Of a stretch of DNA of 64,000 bases, positions 11,535 through 21,773 are shown piece after piece (the stretch's first letter is position 1; the number at the start of each line of letters is the position of its first letter). Position numbers and translations under genes: made by a program. The notes below the pieces were generated by a model. The model did no database searches and was not told the origin of the DNA. It was given only the letters and a program-made list of their open reading frames with translations. The DNA comes from Thalassia testudinum. Its lineage: Eukaryota > Streptophyta > Magnoliopsida > Alismatales > Hydrocharitaceae. The stretch spans positions 22,618,501-22,682,500 of the forward strand of contig JAZHRO010000036.1 of NCBI GenBank assembly GCA_037157565.1. Reading direction: 5' to 3'.

Positions 11535-14500
11535 TCAAGGGGAAAGGAGGATATAAGATGCCTCAGCCAAATCAGTAGAAGTTACATCAATGAACGGCTT
11601 GAGTCTTTGACCATTCACGATGAAAGGTTCAGAATCGTGGCTGAGTGGACTGATTTCGATTGCTCCATTTCCAAAAACCTGTCGGACCAAATATGGTCCG
11701 ACCCACTTAGATCTCAGTTTTCCTGGGAAGAGTTTGAGTCGGGCATCAAAGAGTAGGACCTTTTGACCAGGATGGAAGATCTTTCTTGAGATGTGTTTGT
11801 CGTGGAAGGCTTTAACCCGCTCCTTGTAGATTTGCGAGTTCTCGTACGCGTCTATGCGCAATTCATCGATCTCGCTGATTTGGAGTTTTCTGTGGGTCCC
11901 AGCCTTGGAAAGATCTAGATTACAGTTCCGTACTGCCCAATAGGCTTTATGCTCCAGTTCGACGGGAAGGTGGCATGCCTTTCCGTACACCAATCTAAAG
12001 GGAGACATGCCCAATTGGGTCTTGTGGGCGGTCCTATAGGCCCACAATGCTTCCGGAAGTCGGGACGACCAGTCCTTCCTGTCAGGTCGAACAGTGACCT
12101 GTAGGATTTTCTTGATCTCCCGATTTGACAGCTCAGCTAGACCATTAGTTTGGGGGTGGTAAGGAGTAGAGATTCGGTGAGACACCCCGTATTTGGTCAT
12201 CAGTGACCTAAACTGAGCATTTGTGAAATGGGTCCCCCCATCAGAGATTATTGCACGAGGAATCCCGAACCTTGAGAAAATGTGTTGATGAATGAATTTG
12301 AGAACGATTTTGTGATCACAGGTTCGGGTCGGTATGGCTTCGATCCATTTGGACACGTAGTCCACAGCCAACAGAATGTATTCGAAACCATCCGAAACAG
12401 GAAAGGGGCCCATAAAATCAATCCCCCAAACATCAAAGATTTCGCATACTAGAATCGGTTGCATAGGCATCATGTCGCGATGGCTCATGTTGCCCAAAGT
12501 CTGGCAACGACTGCATGCCTTGCAATGACTGTATGCGTCTTTGAACAGTGTGGGCCAGTAGAAGCCGCACTGGAGGACTTTTGATGCGGTTTTATGCCCG
12601 GCAAAATGGCCACCGCATGCCTGGTCATGGCAGAAAGAGAGGATATTGTTGACTTCCCCTTCCGGGACACATCTCCGGATGATCTGATCGGCACCTATGC
12701 GGAAGAGGTACGGGTCCTCCCAAATGTAATACTTGGCATCGGAGCGTAATTTGTCTTTCTTGGCCTTCGGCCAATCGGACGGGGTTTGATGAGATGCCAA
12801 GTAATTTACAATATTAGCAAACCATGGAAGGCTAGTACCAATAGTCAGCAGGTGCTCATCGGGAAAATGCTCAGTGATGGGTCCGGAAGTGTTTATCATT
12901 TCAGAAGGAAGACGGGACAAGTGATCAGCTACCACGTTTTGTTTTCCCGCTTTATCGCGAATCTCGAGGTCAAATTCTTGCAACAGCAAGATCCATCGGA
13001 TCAATCGAGGTTTCGCGTCCTTCTTTGCAAGGAGATGCCTCACAGCCGTGTGATCCGAGTATATGATGACATGGGAACCCAGAAGGTACGATCTGAACTT
13101 CTCTAGGGCAAATACTACAGCTAGCAGCTCTTTCTCAGTAACTGTATAGTTACGCTGAGCCTCATCGAGTGTTTTGCTGGCGTAGTAAATGACCACAGGT
13201 TTCTTGTCATTTTTCTGCCCCAAAACCGCTCCTACAGCGAAGTCGGATGCATCACACATGATCTCAAAGGGTTGAGACCAATCAGGGGACTGTAGGATCG
13301 GGGCTTGGGTGACTCGGTCACGCAGGATTTTAAATGCTTGAGTGCATTCCTTGGAGATTTCGAAGGGAACATCCTTGGAGAGAAGAGTGGTCAGGGGGCG
13401 TGCGATTTTTGAAAAATCAGGGATAAATCGTCGATAAAAACCGACATGCCCTAAAAAGGATCGGATGTCCCTGATCGAGCTAGGCATAGGAAGGTGAGAA
13501 ATCAGATTAACCTTAGCTCGATCCACTTGGATACCTTTCTCCGAAATTGAGTGTCCCAGGACAATTCCCTCAGGCACCATGAAATGGCTCTTTTCCCAGG
13601 AAAGAACCAAATTCACGTCGATGCACCGCCTGAGTATCTGGACCAAGTGTTGGAGGCAATCGTCGAATGATGCTCCGAAAACTGAAAAGTCATCCATGAA
13701 GACTTCCAGATAATCACCTACCATATCTGAGAATATGGCAAGCATGCATCGCTGAAAAGTAGCGGGTGCATTGCAAAGACCGAAAGGCATCCTTCGGAAA
13801 GCGTATGTTCCGAAGGGGAAGGTGAAAGTGGTCTTTTCTTGGTCCTCAGGATGGATTGCCACCTGGTTATAACCGGAGTACCCGTCAAGAAAGCAGAAGA
13901 ACCTATTTCCCGCTAGTTTTTCGAGAATTTGATCAATGAAGGGTAGTGGGAAATGATCCTTCTTCGTGGAGGAATTGAGTCGACGGTAATCTATACAGAC
14001 TCTCCACGAGTTGGCTAATCGGGTAGGAATGATTTCTCCGGTCTCAGTCGTTATAGTGGTGAGTCCTGCCTTCTTAGGCACGACCTGAATTGGGCTCACC
14101 CAACGACTATCGGAGATCGGGTAGATGATCCCGGCATCTAACCACTTGATGATCTCCTTTTTCACGACCTCCTGCAGATTGGGGTTTAAGCGTCTCTGCA
14201 TTTCACGAGAAGGTCGTGTGCCCTCTTCTGAATAGATATGATGAGTACAATAAGAGGGACTTATTCCAGTCAAATCATCGAGGGTCCATCCGATGGCTCT
14301 GCGATGTTGCTGGAGGACAACAATCAGACGGGATTCCTGTTCAGGATTGAGGTTGGAATTGATGATCACAGGAAGGGTCTGATTAGAACCCAAAAAGATG
14401 TATTTCAAATGAGCAGGAAGGGGTTTCAGTTCGAGGATGGGGTTTTCAGCAGCAGCGGGTGGTTCAGTATAGATGTGAGGTTCAAGGGTGGGAGTTACTG

Positions 14501-17234
14501 GGTTGTTCACATCCGGATTGGACTCCTCTGTTTGCGGGTCAAGATCCTTCTGTGGTTGATGAGGCATACTCAAGTCATTCTGGAGGTGTGATTCATCAAC
14601 CAAAGTCTTGATGTCACAAATTTGCTCGATGACGCCGCAATTAATTCCTTGCTGGGCCTTAAATATATCAATTTTCAGTGTTTGATCTCCAAACTTAAGC
14701 TCTATTTGGCCCTCCTCACAGCTGATGTTGGCTCTAGCAGTAGCCAAGAAAGGTCTCCCTAGAATGATTGGTGTATCCCTAGGGTTCTCAGGTGCATCCA
14801 TGTCTAAGACTATAAAGTCCACTGGAAAATAGAAATCCCGCACTCTCACGATAACATCCTCGAGAATCCCTTTTGGTGACTTTATAGATCGATCTGCTAA
14901 TTGTAATGTCACCTCGGTTGGTTTCAGCTCAGATTCTTCCAGATGGTTCAGTAAGGATGTGGGTATCAGATTTATAGATGCACCTAAGTCTAACAATGCT
15001 CTGTCAAATTGGGTACCACCTATCTTACAGGAGATCAGGGGAGTTCCAGGATCTTTTGCCTTGGGTGGGAGTCTACTAAGGATTACAGAGCTGGCTTGCT
15101 CTGACAGAACAATTGGGCTCCCTCCCTTGGTTCGCGGCTTACGCTGGGGTGTACATATATTCTTTAGAAATCGTGCGTAAGCTGGTACGTGGTGGATTGC
15201 ATCCATCAAGGGGATGTTTATGTGGACCTGCTCAAAGAGCTTGACCAGGTCCTCCTCAGGGGCCACGGGTTTGGTGGTCTTCTTTCCCTTGGTCAGGGCC
15301 TCGGGAAACGGGATCTTGGTTGGTTCCTCTAGGATAGGTCCAGGTTGTGGGTCTGGAGCAGCGGTACCTTGGCTAACTATCCTAGGGTCATGGTTATCAG
15401 GCTGGGCGTGGTTTGGATAATGCTGGTCCTGAGTTGTCTTACCACTACGTGTTGTTACAGAATTTAATCCGGCCTGATTTTGGTTTGGGTTTGGTAGGAG
15501 GGGTGGCTGCTGCTGAAATCCCGCACGCGAAGTTGAGGCTTCCGTCTCGTCTGGAGATGGGGCAGTAGGGGCCTGATAAATCCATTGAGCGTGGCCTAAA
15601 TTTGGATTCATAACGCGCTTCTGGGTTGGCACGTTATTTGGGTTAGGAAGGGGTTGGGAAGGGAGTGTGCCTGGCTGGCGAGAATTTGCCAACTGGGCCA
15701 GCTGAGTTTTAACTTCAGTAAGCTCGTCCTTGTGCTGTTTTTGAATGGCCGCATTCGATTTTTGAATGTCAGCCAGAGTCTGAAGGATTAAGGACATTTG
15801 ATCTTGATTTGGCCCTGATGGATAAGTAGGGTTGGGCCGAGGCTGAGGCGGCTGGTAGTGATGAGAGGGCTGTGGGCGGGACTGAAAAGGTGGTCTTTGG
15901 GTTTGGGGATTTCCCGCCCACTGAAAATTGGGATGGTTTCGCCATCCAGGGTTGTAAGTGTTGGAGAATGGGTCGTTCTGGATGGCGTTGAGGTCCTCGC
16001 AGGTCTGAGGAACCTCCTGAGAATCAGGGAAAGGAGGAATGGAGTTCCCCCGGCTGGTGAAGAAAGGATCGGATGATCTTCCAGTCCAAGAATCAGATGG
16101 GGATGGATATGGATCCATCCCAGGGGAGGATCGGTGGAGGATGTTTTGCACAGTCTCCTGTGTGGAAGGAGGTTGTGCAAAGGAGTTACGCGCAGAGGTG
16201 GCTCGCTGCAAGTGCTGAGTCAGCTCATCCACCTTCTTTTCAATAATTGAGACCTTGTCCAATCGACTGGCCATTAACTCCAGGTCGACTGATGCGGACA
16301 GGTCCTGCGTCTCATGTGCTCTCTTAAGATTCGTCGCTGCGCGGGTATTCGTCCTGTCGAATAATCCCATGGAGTCATTGTTGATGGAGTTCTCGCACAT
16401 GTTTTCGAGAATCTCCCATACGGTGTCTTCATGTTGACCCATGATGTTTCCTCCGCAGGTTGCATTGACGAAAAGGCGGATGTCCTCACGGAGTCCCTGG
16501 TAAAAAGATTGGACTTGTTCCCATTTAGGAACTCCGTGATGGGGGCACTTCCTCATGAGATCCTGAAAACGATCCCATGCCTCATGGAGAGGTTCCCCTG
16601 ATTGTTGAGTGAAGTGTGTAATCTGATGGCGCAAGGCGTTGGTCCGACCAACGGGAAAGAACTTTTTCAAAAACTCGGATTGAAGTTCTTCCCAAGTGTT
16701 GATCGGCCGGGTCTGAGTTTGATACCAATGGGCGGCCTTGTCCATAAGAGAAAAGGAGAACATCTTCATGAGAAGAATATCCCGATTTTGCGCATCTGAT
16801 CCAAAAGTGTGGGCCAGATGCTTTAGCTGTTTGATGTGCTGGAAAGGATCTTCAGAATTAAGCCCATGGAATTTAGGTATAGCGTGAATCATGTTGGGCT
16901 TTAGTTCGGAATCAGGTCCTCCAATCGGGATTCTAACTCGAGGCTCAATGGCCACCGCAGCAGGATTGTAGTGGTCCCGCATCATAGGACGCTGCGGTGG
17001 GTGCACGAAGTTTTGGAAGAGGTCATTGAGTCGCTGGAGCTGGTGTTCCAGATTATTTTCTTCCTCAACTGGCTGAGCCATGATGGGGGAAGAAGAAGAA
17101 CTTGGTTCTGAATCAGAAGAGAGAATAATATGAGGGTGTTGCTGCACAAACACGGGCGTCGAGGCTTGGCCTTGACGAGAGTGAATTTCTAATGGAGGTC
17201 TTAAGGGTGGTCTTAGAGACCTCCTTCCGTACAT
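11535..17234 (-). CDS. gag-pol: Gag-Pol polyprotein, intact, Athila lineage
   Basis: One 1899-residue frame, uninterrupted. Gag (about 1-600) has the retrotransposon gag core at about 117-280 ([35 protein letters not shown]), a helical segment with coiled-coil character near 320-345, and the Athila signature [15 protein letters not shown] at 426-440. I see no CCHC zinc knuckle in it. Protease: DLGAS at 749-753. Reverse transcriptase about 1010-1320: [10 protein letters not shown] at 1116-1125, FMDD at 1179-1182. RNase H about 1325-1440: CDAS (D1328), TEKE (E1367), YSDH (D1394). Integrase about 1500-1899: HHCC zinc-binding region about 1536-1577, catalytic D1606, D1665 and E1701 (D-X35-E), and a C-terminal KWVGPYLV module at 1843-1850. 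The start [10 protein letters not shown] is shared with C, and F starts with [10 protein letters not shown], which supports this ATG. The role is assembly, reverse transcription and integration of A. Confidence 0.95.
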   Translation of the reverse strand: MYGRRSLRPPLRPPLEIHSRQGQASTPVFVQQHPHIILSSDSEPSSSSSPIMAQPVEEENNLEHQLQRLNDLFQNFVHPPQRPMMRDHYNPAAVAIEPRVRIPIGGPDSELKPNMIHAIPKFHGLNSEDPFQHIKQLKHLAHTFGSDAQNRDILLMKMFSFSLMDKAAHWYQTQTRPINTWEELQSEFLKKFFPVGRTNALRHQITHFTQQSGEPLHEAWDRFQDLMRKCPHHGVPKWEQVQSFYQGLREDIRLFVNATCGGNIMGQHEDTVWEILENMCENSINNDSMGLFDRTNTRAATNLKRAHETQDLSASVDLELMASRLDKVSIIEKKVDELTQHLQRATSARNSFAQPPSTQETVQNILHRSSPGMDPYPSPSDSWTGRSSDPFFTSRGNSIPPFPDSQEVPQTCEDLNAIQNDPFSNTYNPGWRNHPNFQWAGNPQTQRPPFQSRPQPSHHYQPPQPRPNPTYPSGPNQDQMSLILQTLADIQKSNAAIQKQHKDELTEVKTQLAQLANSRQPGTLPSQPLPNPNNVPTQKRVMNPNLGHAQWIYQAPTAPSPDETEASTSRAGFQQQPPLLPNPNQNQAGLNSVTTRSGKTTQDQHYPNHAQPDNHDPRIVSQGTAAPDPQPGPILEEPTKIPFPEALTKGKKTTKPVAPEEDLVKLFEQVHINIPLMDAIHHVPAYARFLKNICTPQRKPRTKGGSPIVLSEQASSVILSRLPPKAKDPGTPLISCKIGGTQFDRALLDLGASINLIPTSLLNHLEESELKPTEVTLQLADRSIKSPKGILEDVIVRVRDFYFPVDFIVLDMDAPENPRDTPIILGRPFLATARANISCEEGQIELKFGDQTLKIDIFKAQQGINCGVIEQICDIKTLVDESHLQNDLSMPHQPQKDLDPQTEESNPDVNNPVTPTLEPHIYTEPPAAAENPILELKPLPAHLKYIFLGSNQTLPVIINSNLNPEQESRLIVVLQQHRRAIGWTLDDLTGISPSYCTHHIYSEEGTRPSREMQRRLNPNLQEVVKKEIIKWLDAGIIYPISDSRWVSPIQVVPKKAGLTTITTETGEIIPTRLANSWRVCIDYRRLNSSTKKDHFPLPFIDQILEKLAGNRFFCFLDGYSGYNQVAIHPEDQEKTTFTFPFGTYAFRRMPFGLCNAPATFQRCMLAIFSDMVGDYLEVFMDDFSVFGASFDDCLQHLVQILRRCIDVNLVLSWEKSHFMVPEGIVLGHSISEKGIQVDRAKVNLISHLPMPSSIRDIRSFLGHVGFYRRFIPDFSKIARPLTTLLSKDVPFEISKECTQAFKILRDRVTQAPILQSPDWSQPFEIMCDASDFAVGAVLGQKNDKKPVVIYYASKTLDEAQRNYTVTEKELLAVVFALEKFRSYLLGSHVIIYSDHTAVRHLLAKKDAKPRLIRWILLLQEFDLEIRDKAGKQNVVADHLSRLPSEMINTSGPITEHFPDEHLLTIGTSLPWFANIVNYLASHQTPSDWPKAKKDKLRSDAKYYIWEDPYLFRIGADQIIRRCVPEGEVNNILSFCHDQACGGHFAGHKTASKVLQCGFYWPTLFKDAYSHCKACSRCQTLGNMSHRDMMPMQPILVCEIFDVWGIDFMGPFPVSDGFEYILLAVDYVSKWIEAIPTRTCDHKIVLKFIHQHIFSRFGIPRAIISDGGTHFTNAQFRSLMTKYGVSHRISTPYHPQTNGLAELSNREIKKILQVTVRPDRKDWSSRLPEALWAYRTAHKTQLGMSPFRLVYGKACHLPVELEHKAYWAVRNCNLDLSKAGTHRKLQISEIDELRIDAYENSQIYKERVKAFHDKHISRKIFHPGQKVLLFDARLKLFPGKLRSKWVGPYLVRQVFGNGAIEISPLSHDSEPFIVNGQRLKPFIDVTSTDLAEASYILLSP

Positions 17235-18140
17235 GCACAGTTGGGAGAGGTAAGTTTAGAAGGTGCTGGACCCAATCAAGACACCCAAAAATGTGTTGGG
17301 TGACTATAGAGGTGCGGGGCAGATGGACCCCTTGATCAGAAAGATCGTCCACCTGAGAATTACCTGGGCAGCCAGAGAGGGAGAGTCCCGCGAAGACCCC
17401 TACACGGTAGAGCGTCCCCACGGGTTACAGGGTTTCCCCCACCCGACCTCTCTTGTCACTGCGGTTCTAGGTAGACCAGAATGGGGATCTTGACCTCTTA
17501 AGTCTACCAATTTTAAGATCAGGGTGCTTAAGGTTTCACTTGAACTTTAGTCTTTTTAAGTGCAAAGAGTGACCTAATTTAAGGTTGGTTAACCCAAAGG
17601 GGTCAACTTTACCTATTGTTTTCTTTAAGAGCTTTTAGGTCCTGTCTTTTAGGGTTCAAGTGTTTAGAGAGAGCCAATTGTTTAGGATTTTTCTTGTTAA
17701 TTATTTTCAATCAATGGCTTGGGCACACCTCTTTAGGATTTCCTCAATTCTTGATTAAGGGGTGTGTCTCTACTGAAATCCTATTGTTTGACCTTATGTT
17801 GGCTCTACTTGGTCCATTTAACTCTTTGTTGGGCAATTAGGGCTCAAGCAAGAATGTGTTAGCCCTTAAATACCCTTAGTGTGCAGGAGTGATGAGTTGA
17901 AAACATGCAACTTTTTATGGTTACTAAGTATGGAAGACAGGTTAGCCCTATATTGCTTTGTTCTTTTCTTTTCTTTCTCTTTAGAGTGTAGGGGTTAATA
18001 GTGAGAGAAAAGATTTACCTGTCTTCGGAGTGGTTGTCGTGTGGTTGCTTGTCTTCTTGAGTTCCTGTAGCTGCACAAAAGAGAGGAGATTATCAGAAAT
18101 TAAAAGATACAGGAATGTTTACCTCTAGAATAGCCGTTGC
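17235..18140 (-). other. Leader of A with conserved uORF
   Basis: This is the non-coding leader between PBS and gag. An upstream ORF (17421-17113, 102 codons, starting MGTLYRVGVFAG) begins 187 nt before the gag ATG and overlaps gag by about 120 nt in another frame. The same peptide stretch is recognisable in the leaders of B, C and F. An acceptor-like pyrimidine stretch ending CAG lies about 70 nt after the PBS. Confidence 0.7.
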
Positions 18141-18158
18141 TCCCCGGCAGCGGCGCCA
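18141..18158 (-). other. Primer binding site of A
   Basis: On the minus strand TGGCGCCGCTGCCGGGGA lies 3 bp after the 5' LTR. It differs at one position from the B and F sites. This Asp-tRNA type PBS is characteristic of Athila elements (family knowledge). Confidence 0.88.
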
Positions 18159-19350
18159 AAATGAAGAAACGTCGGTTTCAGTTGTAACGTTGTAGTAAAG
18201 CTGGTTGTTACCAACGTTTCATATAAAATTTTTTTACTCGGAAAAATAAAAGAGTTCCCGAGGTCGAACTCAGGGAGCAAGTTGTATTCTAGAGATATAC
18301 AAGTTCTATTACAAAAATAAAGAGAGAGAGAGAGAATTTGTTGTTCTCTTTGTTCTGCAGAGGGGGGTGCTCTTCTTTCTCTCTTTCTTTAGATCTCCTT
18401 CTTTCTCTCTGTTCAGGTGATATTCTTCTCTTGCAATGTGGTGCTCTTCTTCTTCTTCCTGCTGTTCTTCCTTGTTTTCTTTCTTTCTTTGTCTTCAGAT
18501 CTTCTTCTTCTTTGCTTGCTTCTTGCTTCTCTTCATTCCTTCTTCTTCTTTGTCTTCACCTGCCTTGACCTCTCTTTTTCTTCTTTCGCGATGGCCGTTG
18601 CTCTTCCTTCTTCTTCAGCCTATCTTCTTTCCTGCTCTGGCTGCTGACCTTCCGTCGTCTGCCCCGGTGCTGAGACGACTTAACGATGCCTTCGCTACAG
18701 TGCAGCAGCTCCTTCTTCTTCAGCGGGTCTGCTTCTTCTTCTTTGGCCTGCACACTTCAGAGTTTTTTCGTCAAGAGGCAAAAACCTATTCTACCCCCCT
18801 CCCCCGCATATCTCTCTCTCTGAAATCACTCTTCGGAAGCTCTCCCAGAGCGCTACCAGCTAATCGGGTTCGGGTCAGGCCCGGGTCCAGGCCCACCGGC
18901 GTGCGTGGTGGGCGAGGAGTGCAGGTCAGTCTAATCGGGTCGGGCCAGGTCCGCGGAGCGTGGTCACGGACGAGGCCGAGTCGGGTCGGGTCGGGTGAGA
19001 GGGACCTCACCCCGTGGTAACTGAGGCAAACAGATGGTGGCACTTTTGCAATTTATGTGGGTGTGTGGCTTCAGAAACTCCCGAGGTGGGACTATCCGCG
19101 CACCCCTCTTCTCTCACGCCTGCAGCAGGGATGGTGCTTCCAATTGCAACAGCTGTTGAGGCGCGCAACTTCAATTGAGGGCCAGGGTGTGTGCGCAAGA
19201 CTCTTTCGCGCTGGCCGTGGCTCTTCAACCTGGGATATCTAGGCTTGGAGCAACCTCAAGCAAGCTTCGAGCTTCCTCGCCAATGGCGGTCAAGGCCTGG
19301 AACCTGAAATCAATAGAACGGCCTCTCGGCCAAATCAGACAGGCGGGGGA

Positions 19351-19373
19351 CCTTCGCCGTGGCACGGCGAAGG
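19351..19373 (-). other. Conserved 23-bp inverted repeat, A 5' LTR
   Basis: Arms CCTTCGCCGTG and CACGGCGAAGG are separated by one base, perfectly paired. It is found in all A, B, E and F LTRs: 8490-8512, 22387-22409, 33310-33332, 43314-43336 and 53358-53380 (the last two with one or so arm changes). Confidence 0.75.
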
Positions 19374-19720
19374 TGGTCAGGGGGTCTGCAGGGGGCGAGA
19401 TGGAGCTAACAGGTCGTCCTAGGTCAAACTGTGAGCGAGGAAGTGGGTGTGTTCGGTGGGTCTGCAGAGGGTGTTTGGTGGGAAGTGGAGGGGCGGAAGA
19501 GGATCAGGGTGAGGAGGCGGAGGTTTTGCGGTGGCCGGCGAGCCGTGTGGGTCGCTGAGGTGATGGGAGCGGCTCGCCGGAGGGTGGTCGGAGGCGGAGA
19601 GGATGAGGGTGAACAGGAGCGGTCGAGGGTTTAATTGACTAAATTGAAAGCGGGGAAAGAAAGAGGAGAAGAAGGGGAGTAGGTCTAACTTAACTGCAGG
19701 GACGAAGGGGGAGGAACAGG

Positions 19721-19743
19721 GCGACAGTCGTATCGACTGTCGC
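19721..19743 (-). other. Inverted repeat GCGACAGTCG / CGACTGTCGC, A 5' LTR
   Basis: Perfect 10-bp arms around a 3-base loop. Counterparts are at 8860-8882 (A 3' LTR), 22018-22040 (B 5' LTR) and 32941-32963 (B 3' LTR). In E (43684-43702) the arms are GACAGCAG and CTGCTGTC: both arms changed and still pair. Confidence 0.75.
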
Positions 19744-19990
19744 CGGAGAAGATGATGCTCAGAGAGAGGGGCGGCGGCGAGCAGAGGGCTGGAGAGGCGC
19801 CAGCTGGGTGCGGCGTGGCGCGGGAAGAGCAGGGGAGGAGGTCTCTGCTGCTGGTATTGCGGCAGAGCGAAGAGGTGGAGGGGGAGGAAGTCGCCGGAGC
19901 TGGTGAGCGTTTGCCGGAGGAAGAAGAGAAGAAAGCTGGGGGTTTTCTCCGTCAGATCCAGGCTGCCCTCGTCGGTGGAGCGGCGGGGGG

Positions 19991-20104
19991 TATTTATAGG
20001 GATGAAGCAGGGAGGAAGGCGGAGGGAGACGACGTGTCTCCCTCGCCGGAGCATGGTCGGAATACGAACCCATACCGTCCGTGCGTTCGCACGGCCGGTA
20101 TGGG
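19991..20104 (-). promoter_or_regulatory. LTR promoter of A: 36-bp palindrome plus TATA box
   Basis: TATAAATA (minus) at 19998-19991. About 70 bp upstream in sense lies an inverted repeat with 17-bp arms (20069-20085 and 20088-20104, one mismatch) around a TT centre, core CGTGCGTTCGCACG. The A 3' LTR copy is at 9208-9243 with a second mismatch. Confidence 0.7.
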
Positions 20105-20923
20105 GGGCTGCAATGACCATGGGGGTGCTCCTGCGACAGCTGACGACGCAGGGCACCCCCGGTACACATGCCAGGTCCTCCACCTCACCCTGCGCGGCGC
20201 CATGCTCCGCGCAAGGTCGCCGGAGCATGGTGCTGGCAGGGTTTTGCAGGAGGGACCTGTTTGCAAAGAACGAAGGAGAGTTAGGGGCCTAAATGCGAGG
20301 GTTCAAAAGTTGAGGGCCAAAGAGTAAATATATGAGGACCAAAGTGTAAAGTCGGCCAAGGAGGTTTCTTCTTAGGCTCAAGTTTTTATAAATGACTAAT
20401 TGGAACCTAAGGAATCTGATGGTAAATTTCATTTTCATATTAAACCTTGTTTGACCGGTCAATTTGCGTAAAGACCCAAATTAAGTTATTAATTGGGCAT
20501 GGTTCTCAATGTAGGTCAAAATGGGTTCTAAAGGCCAAATTGAAGGTTCTAAACCCTAGAGATTATTTTTCTATGAATTTTAGAGGGTTTAGTCTATTTT
20601 TACTTTGCCTCGAACCTTGTGAATTGAAGTGGTTTTTTTTAGGGTTACAGATTATCATTTGGTTCCTTGGAAGTGCTGTAGCCCTTGCTAGATCATCTCA
20701 TCCCACTTTTATTCTTATTAAGCTGTTTTGACCTGTGTTTGGGCCCTGAATTACCCTGTATGCAGATTATACTGGTAAAATTGCACTTTTACCCCTTATG
20801 ACTGGTTTTCTTCTCAAACTCAGAATTCTCTGAGTTAAGCCTTTCCTTGAGATATGTAGGAGCTTTTATCCTTTGTATTGGGTCAAAATGAGCTAGTTAT
20901 GGCTCATGATGAGGTTCTCATCA

Positions 20924-20928
20924 CTTAA
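20924..20928 (+). repeat. Right TSD of A (CTTAA)
   Basis: Second copy of the A target site, continuing into B LTR sequence CTCAGAGAATTC. Confidence 0.95.
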
Positions 20929-21659
20929 CTCAGAGAATTCTGAGTTTAAGGAGAAAACAAGTCATAAGGGGTAAAAATGCAATTTTACCAGTATAATCTG
21001 CATACAGGGTAATTCAGGATCCAAACATAGGTCAAAGCAACCTAATAAGAATAAAAGTGGGATGAGATGATCTGGCAAGGGCTACAGCAATTCCAAGGAA
21101 ATAAATGATAATCTGTAACCCTAAAACAAATCCACTTCAATTCACGAGGTTCAAGGCAAAGAAAAAATGGAATAAACCCTCTAAAATTCATATAAAAATA
21201 ATCTCTAGGGTTTAGAACCTTCAATTTGACCTTAGGAACCCATCTTGACCTACATTGAGAACCATACCCAATTAATAACTTAATTTAGGTTTTTGCGTAA
21301 ATTGACCAGTCAAACAAGGTTTAATCTAGAAATAAAATTTACTATCAGATTCCTTAGGTCCTAATTATTCATGTATAAAAACTTGAGCCTATGAAGAAAC
21401 CTTCTTGACCAACTTTACACTTTGGTCCTCATATATTTACTTTTTGGCCCTCAACTTTCAAACCCTCGCATTTTGGCCCCTAACTCTCCTTCGTTCTTTG
21501 CGTTCAGGTCCTCCCTGCAAAACCTGGCAGCACCACGCTCCGGCGACCTTGCGCGGAGCATGGCGCCGCGCAGGGTGAGGGGGAGGGTCTGGCAAGTAAA
21601 CCGGGGGTGCCCTGCGTCGTCAGCCGTCGCAGGGACACCCCCCTGGTCGCTGTAACCCA

Positions 21660-21773
21660 CCATACCAGCCGTGCGAACGCACGGACGGTATGGGTTTCCA
21701 TCTCCGACGTCCTCCGGTGAGGGAGACACGTCGTCTCCCTCCGCCTTCCTCTCTGATTCGGTCCCTATAAATA
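21660..21773 (+). promoter_or_regulatory. LTR promoter of B 5' LTR: palindrome plus TATA box
   Basis: Arms 21660-21675 and 21678-21693 (two mismatches) flank an AA centre with core CGTGCGAACGCACG. TATAAATA follows at 21766-21773. The B 3' LTR has the same at 32586-32619 and 32692-32699. Confidence 0.7.

Larger units (their letters stand above)
7302..20923 (-). mobile_element. Element A: complete, young Athila-type retrotransposon
   Basis: A is 13.6 kb on the minus strand: 5' LTR 18162-20923, PBS 18141-18158, leader, gag-pol 17234-11535, post-pol region, PPT 10075-10063, 3' LTR 10062-7302. It is bounded by TG/CA termini and a 5-bp TSD. Reading both LTRs side by side I find about 11 substitutions and one 1-bp indel in 2.76 kb. 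The coding frame is open throughout. Every part expected of an autonomous Athila element is present except an env-like ORF. Transposition competence is an inference; expression is unknown. Confidence 0.92.
18162..20923 (-). mobile_element. 5' LTR of A
   Basis: 2762 bp. The left end TGAAGAAACG is the U5 terminus in reverse, and the right end ...CTCATCA is the U3 start in reverse. It should drive transcription of A: promoter palindrome at 20069-20104, TATA at 19991-19998, then inverted repeats at 19721-19743 and 19351-19373 within the presumed transcribed part. If the TATA box is used, R plus U5 is unusually long, about 1.8 kb. No gene. Confidence 0.94.

Noticed and set aside
20800..21050. Apparent large palindrome at the A/B junction
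   Set aside because: It is simply the A LTR start (minus) facing related B LTR sequence (plus) at the insertion site, explained by nesting and the CTTAA duplication.
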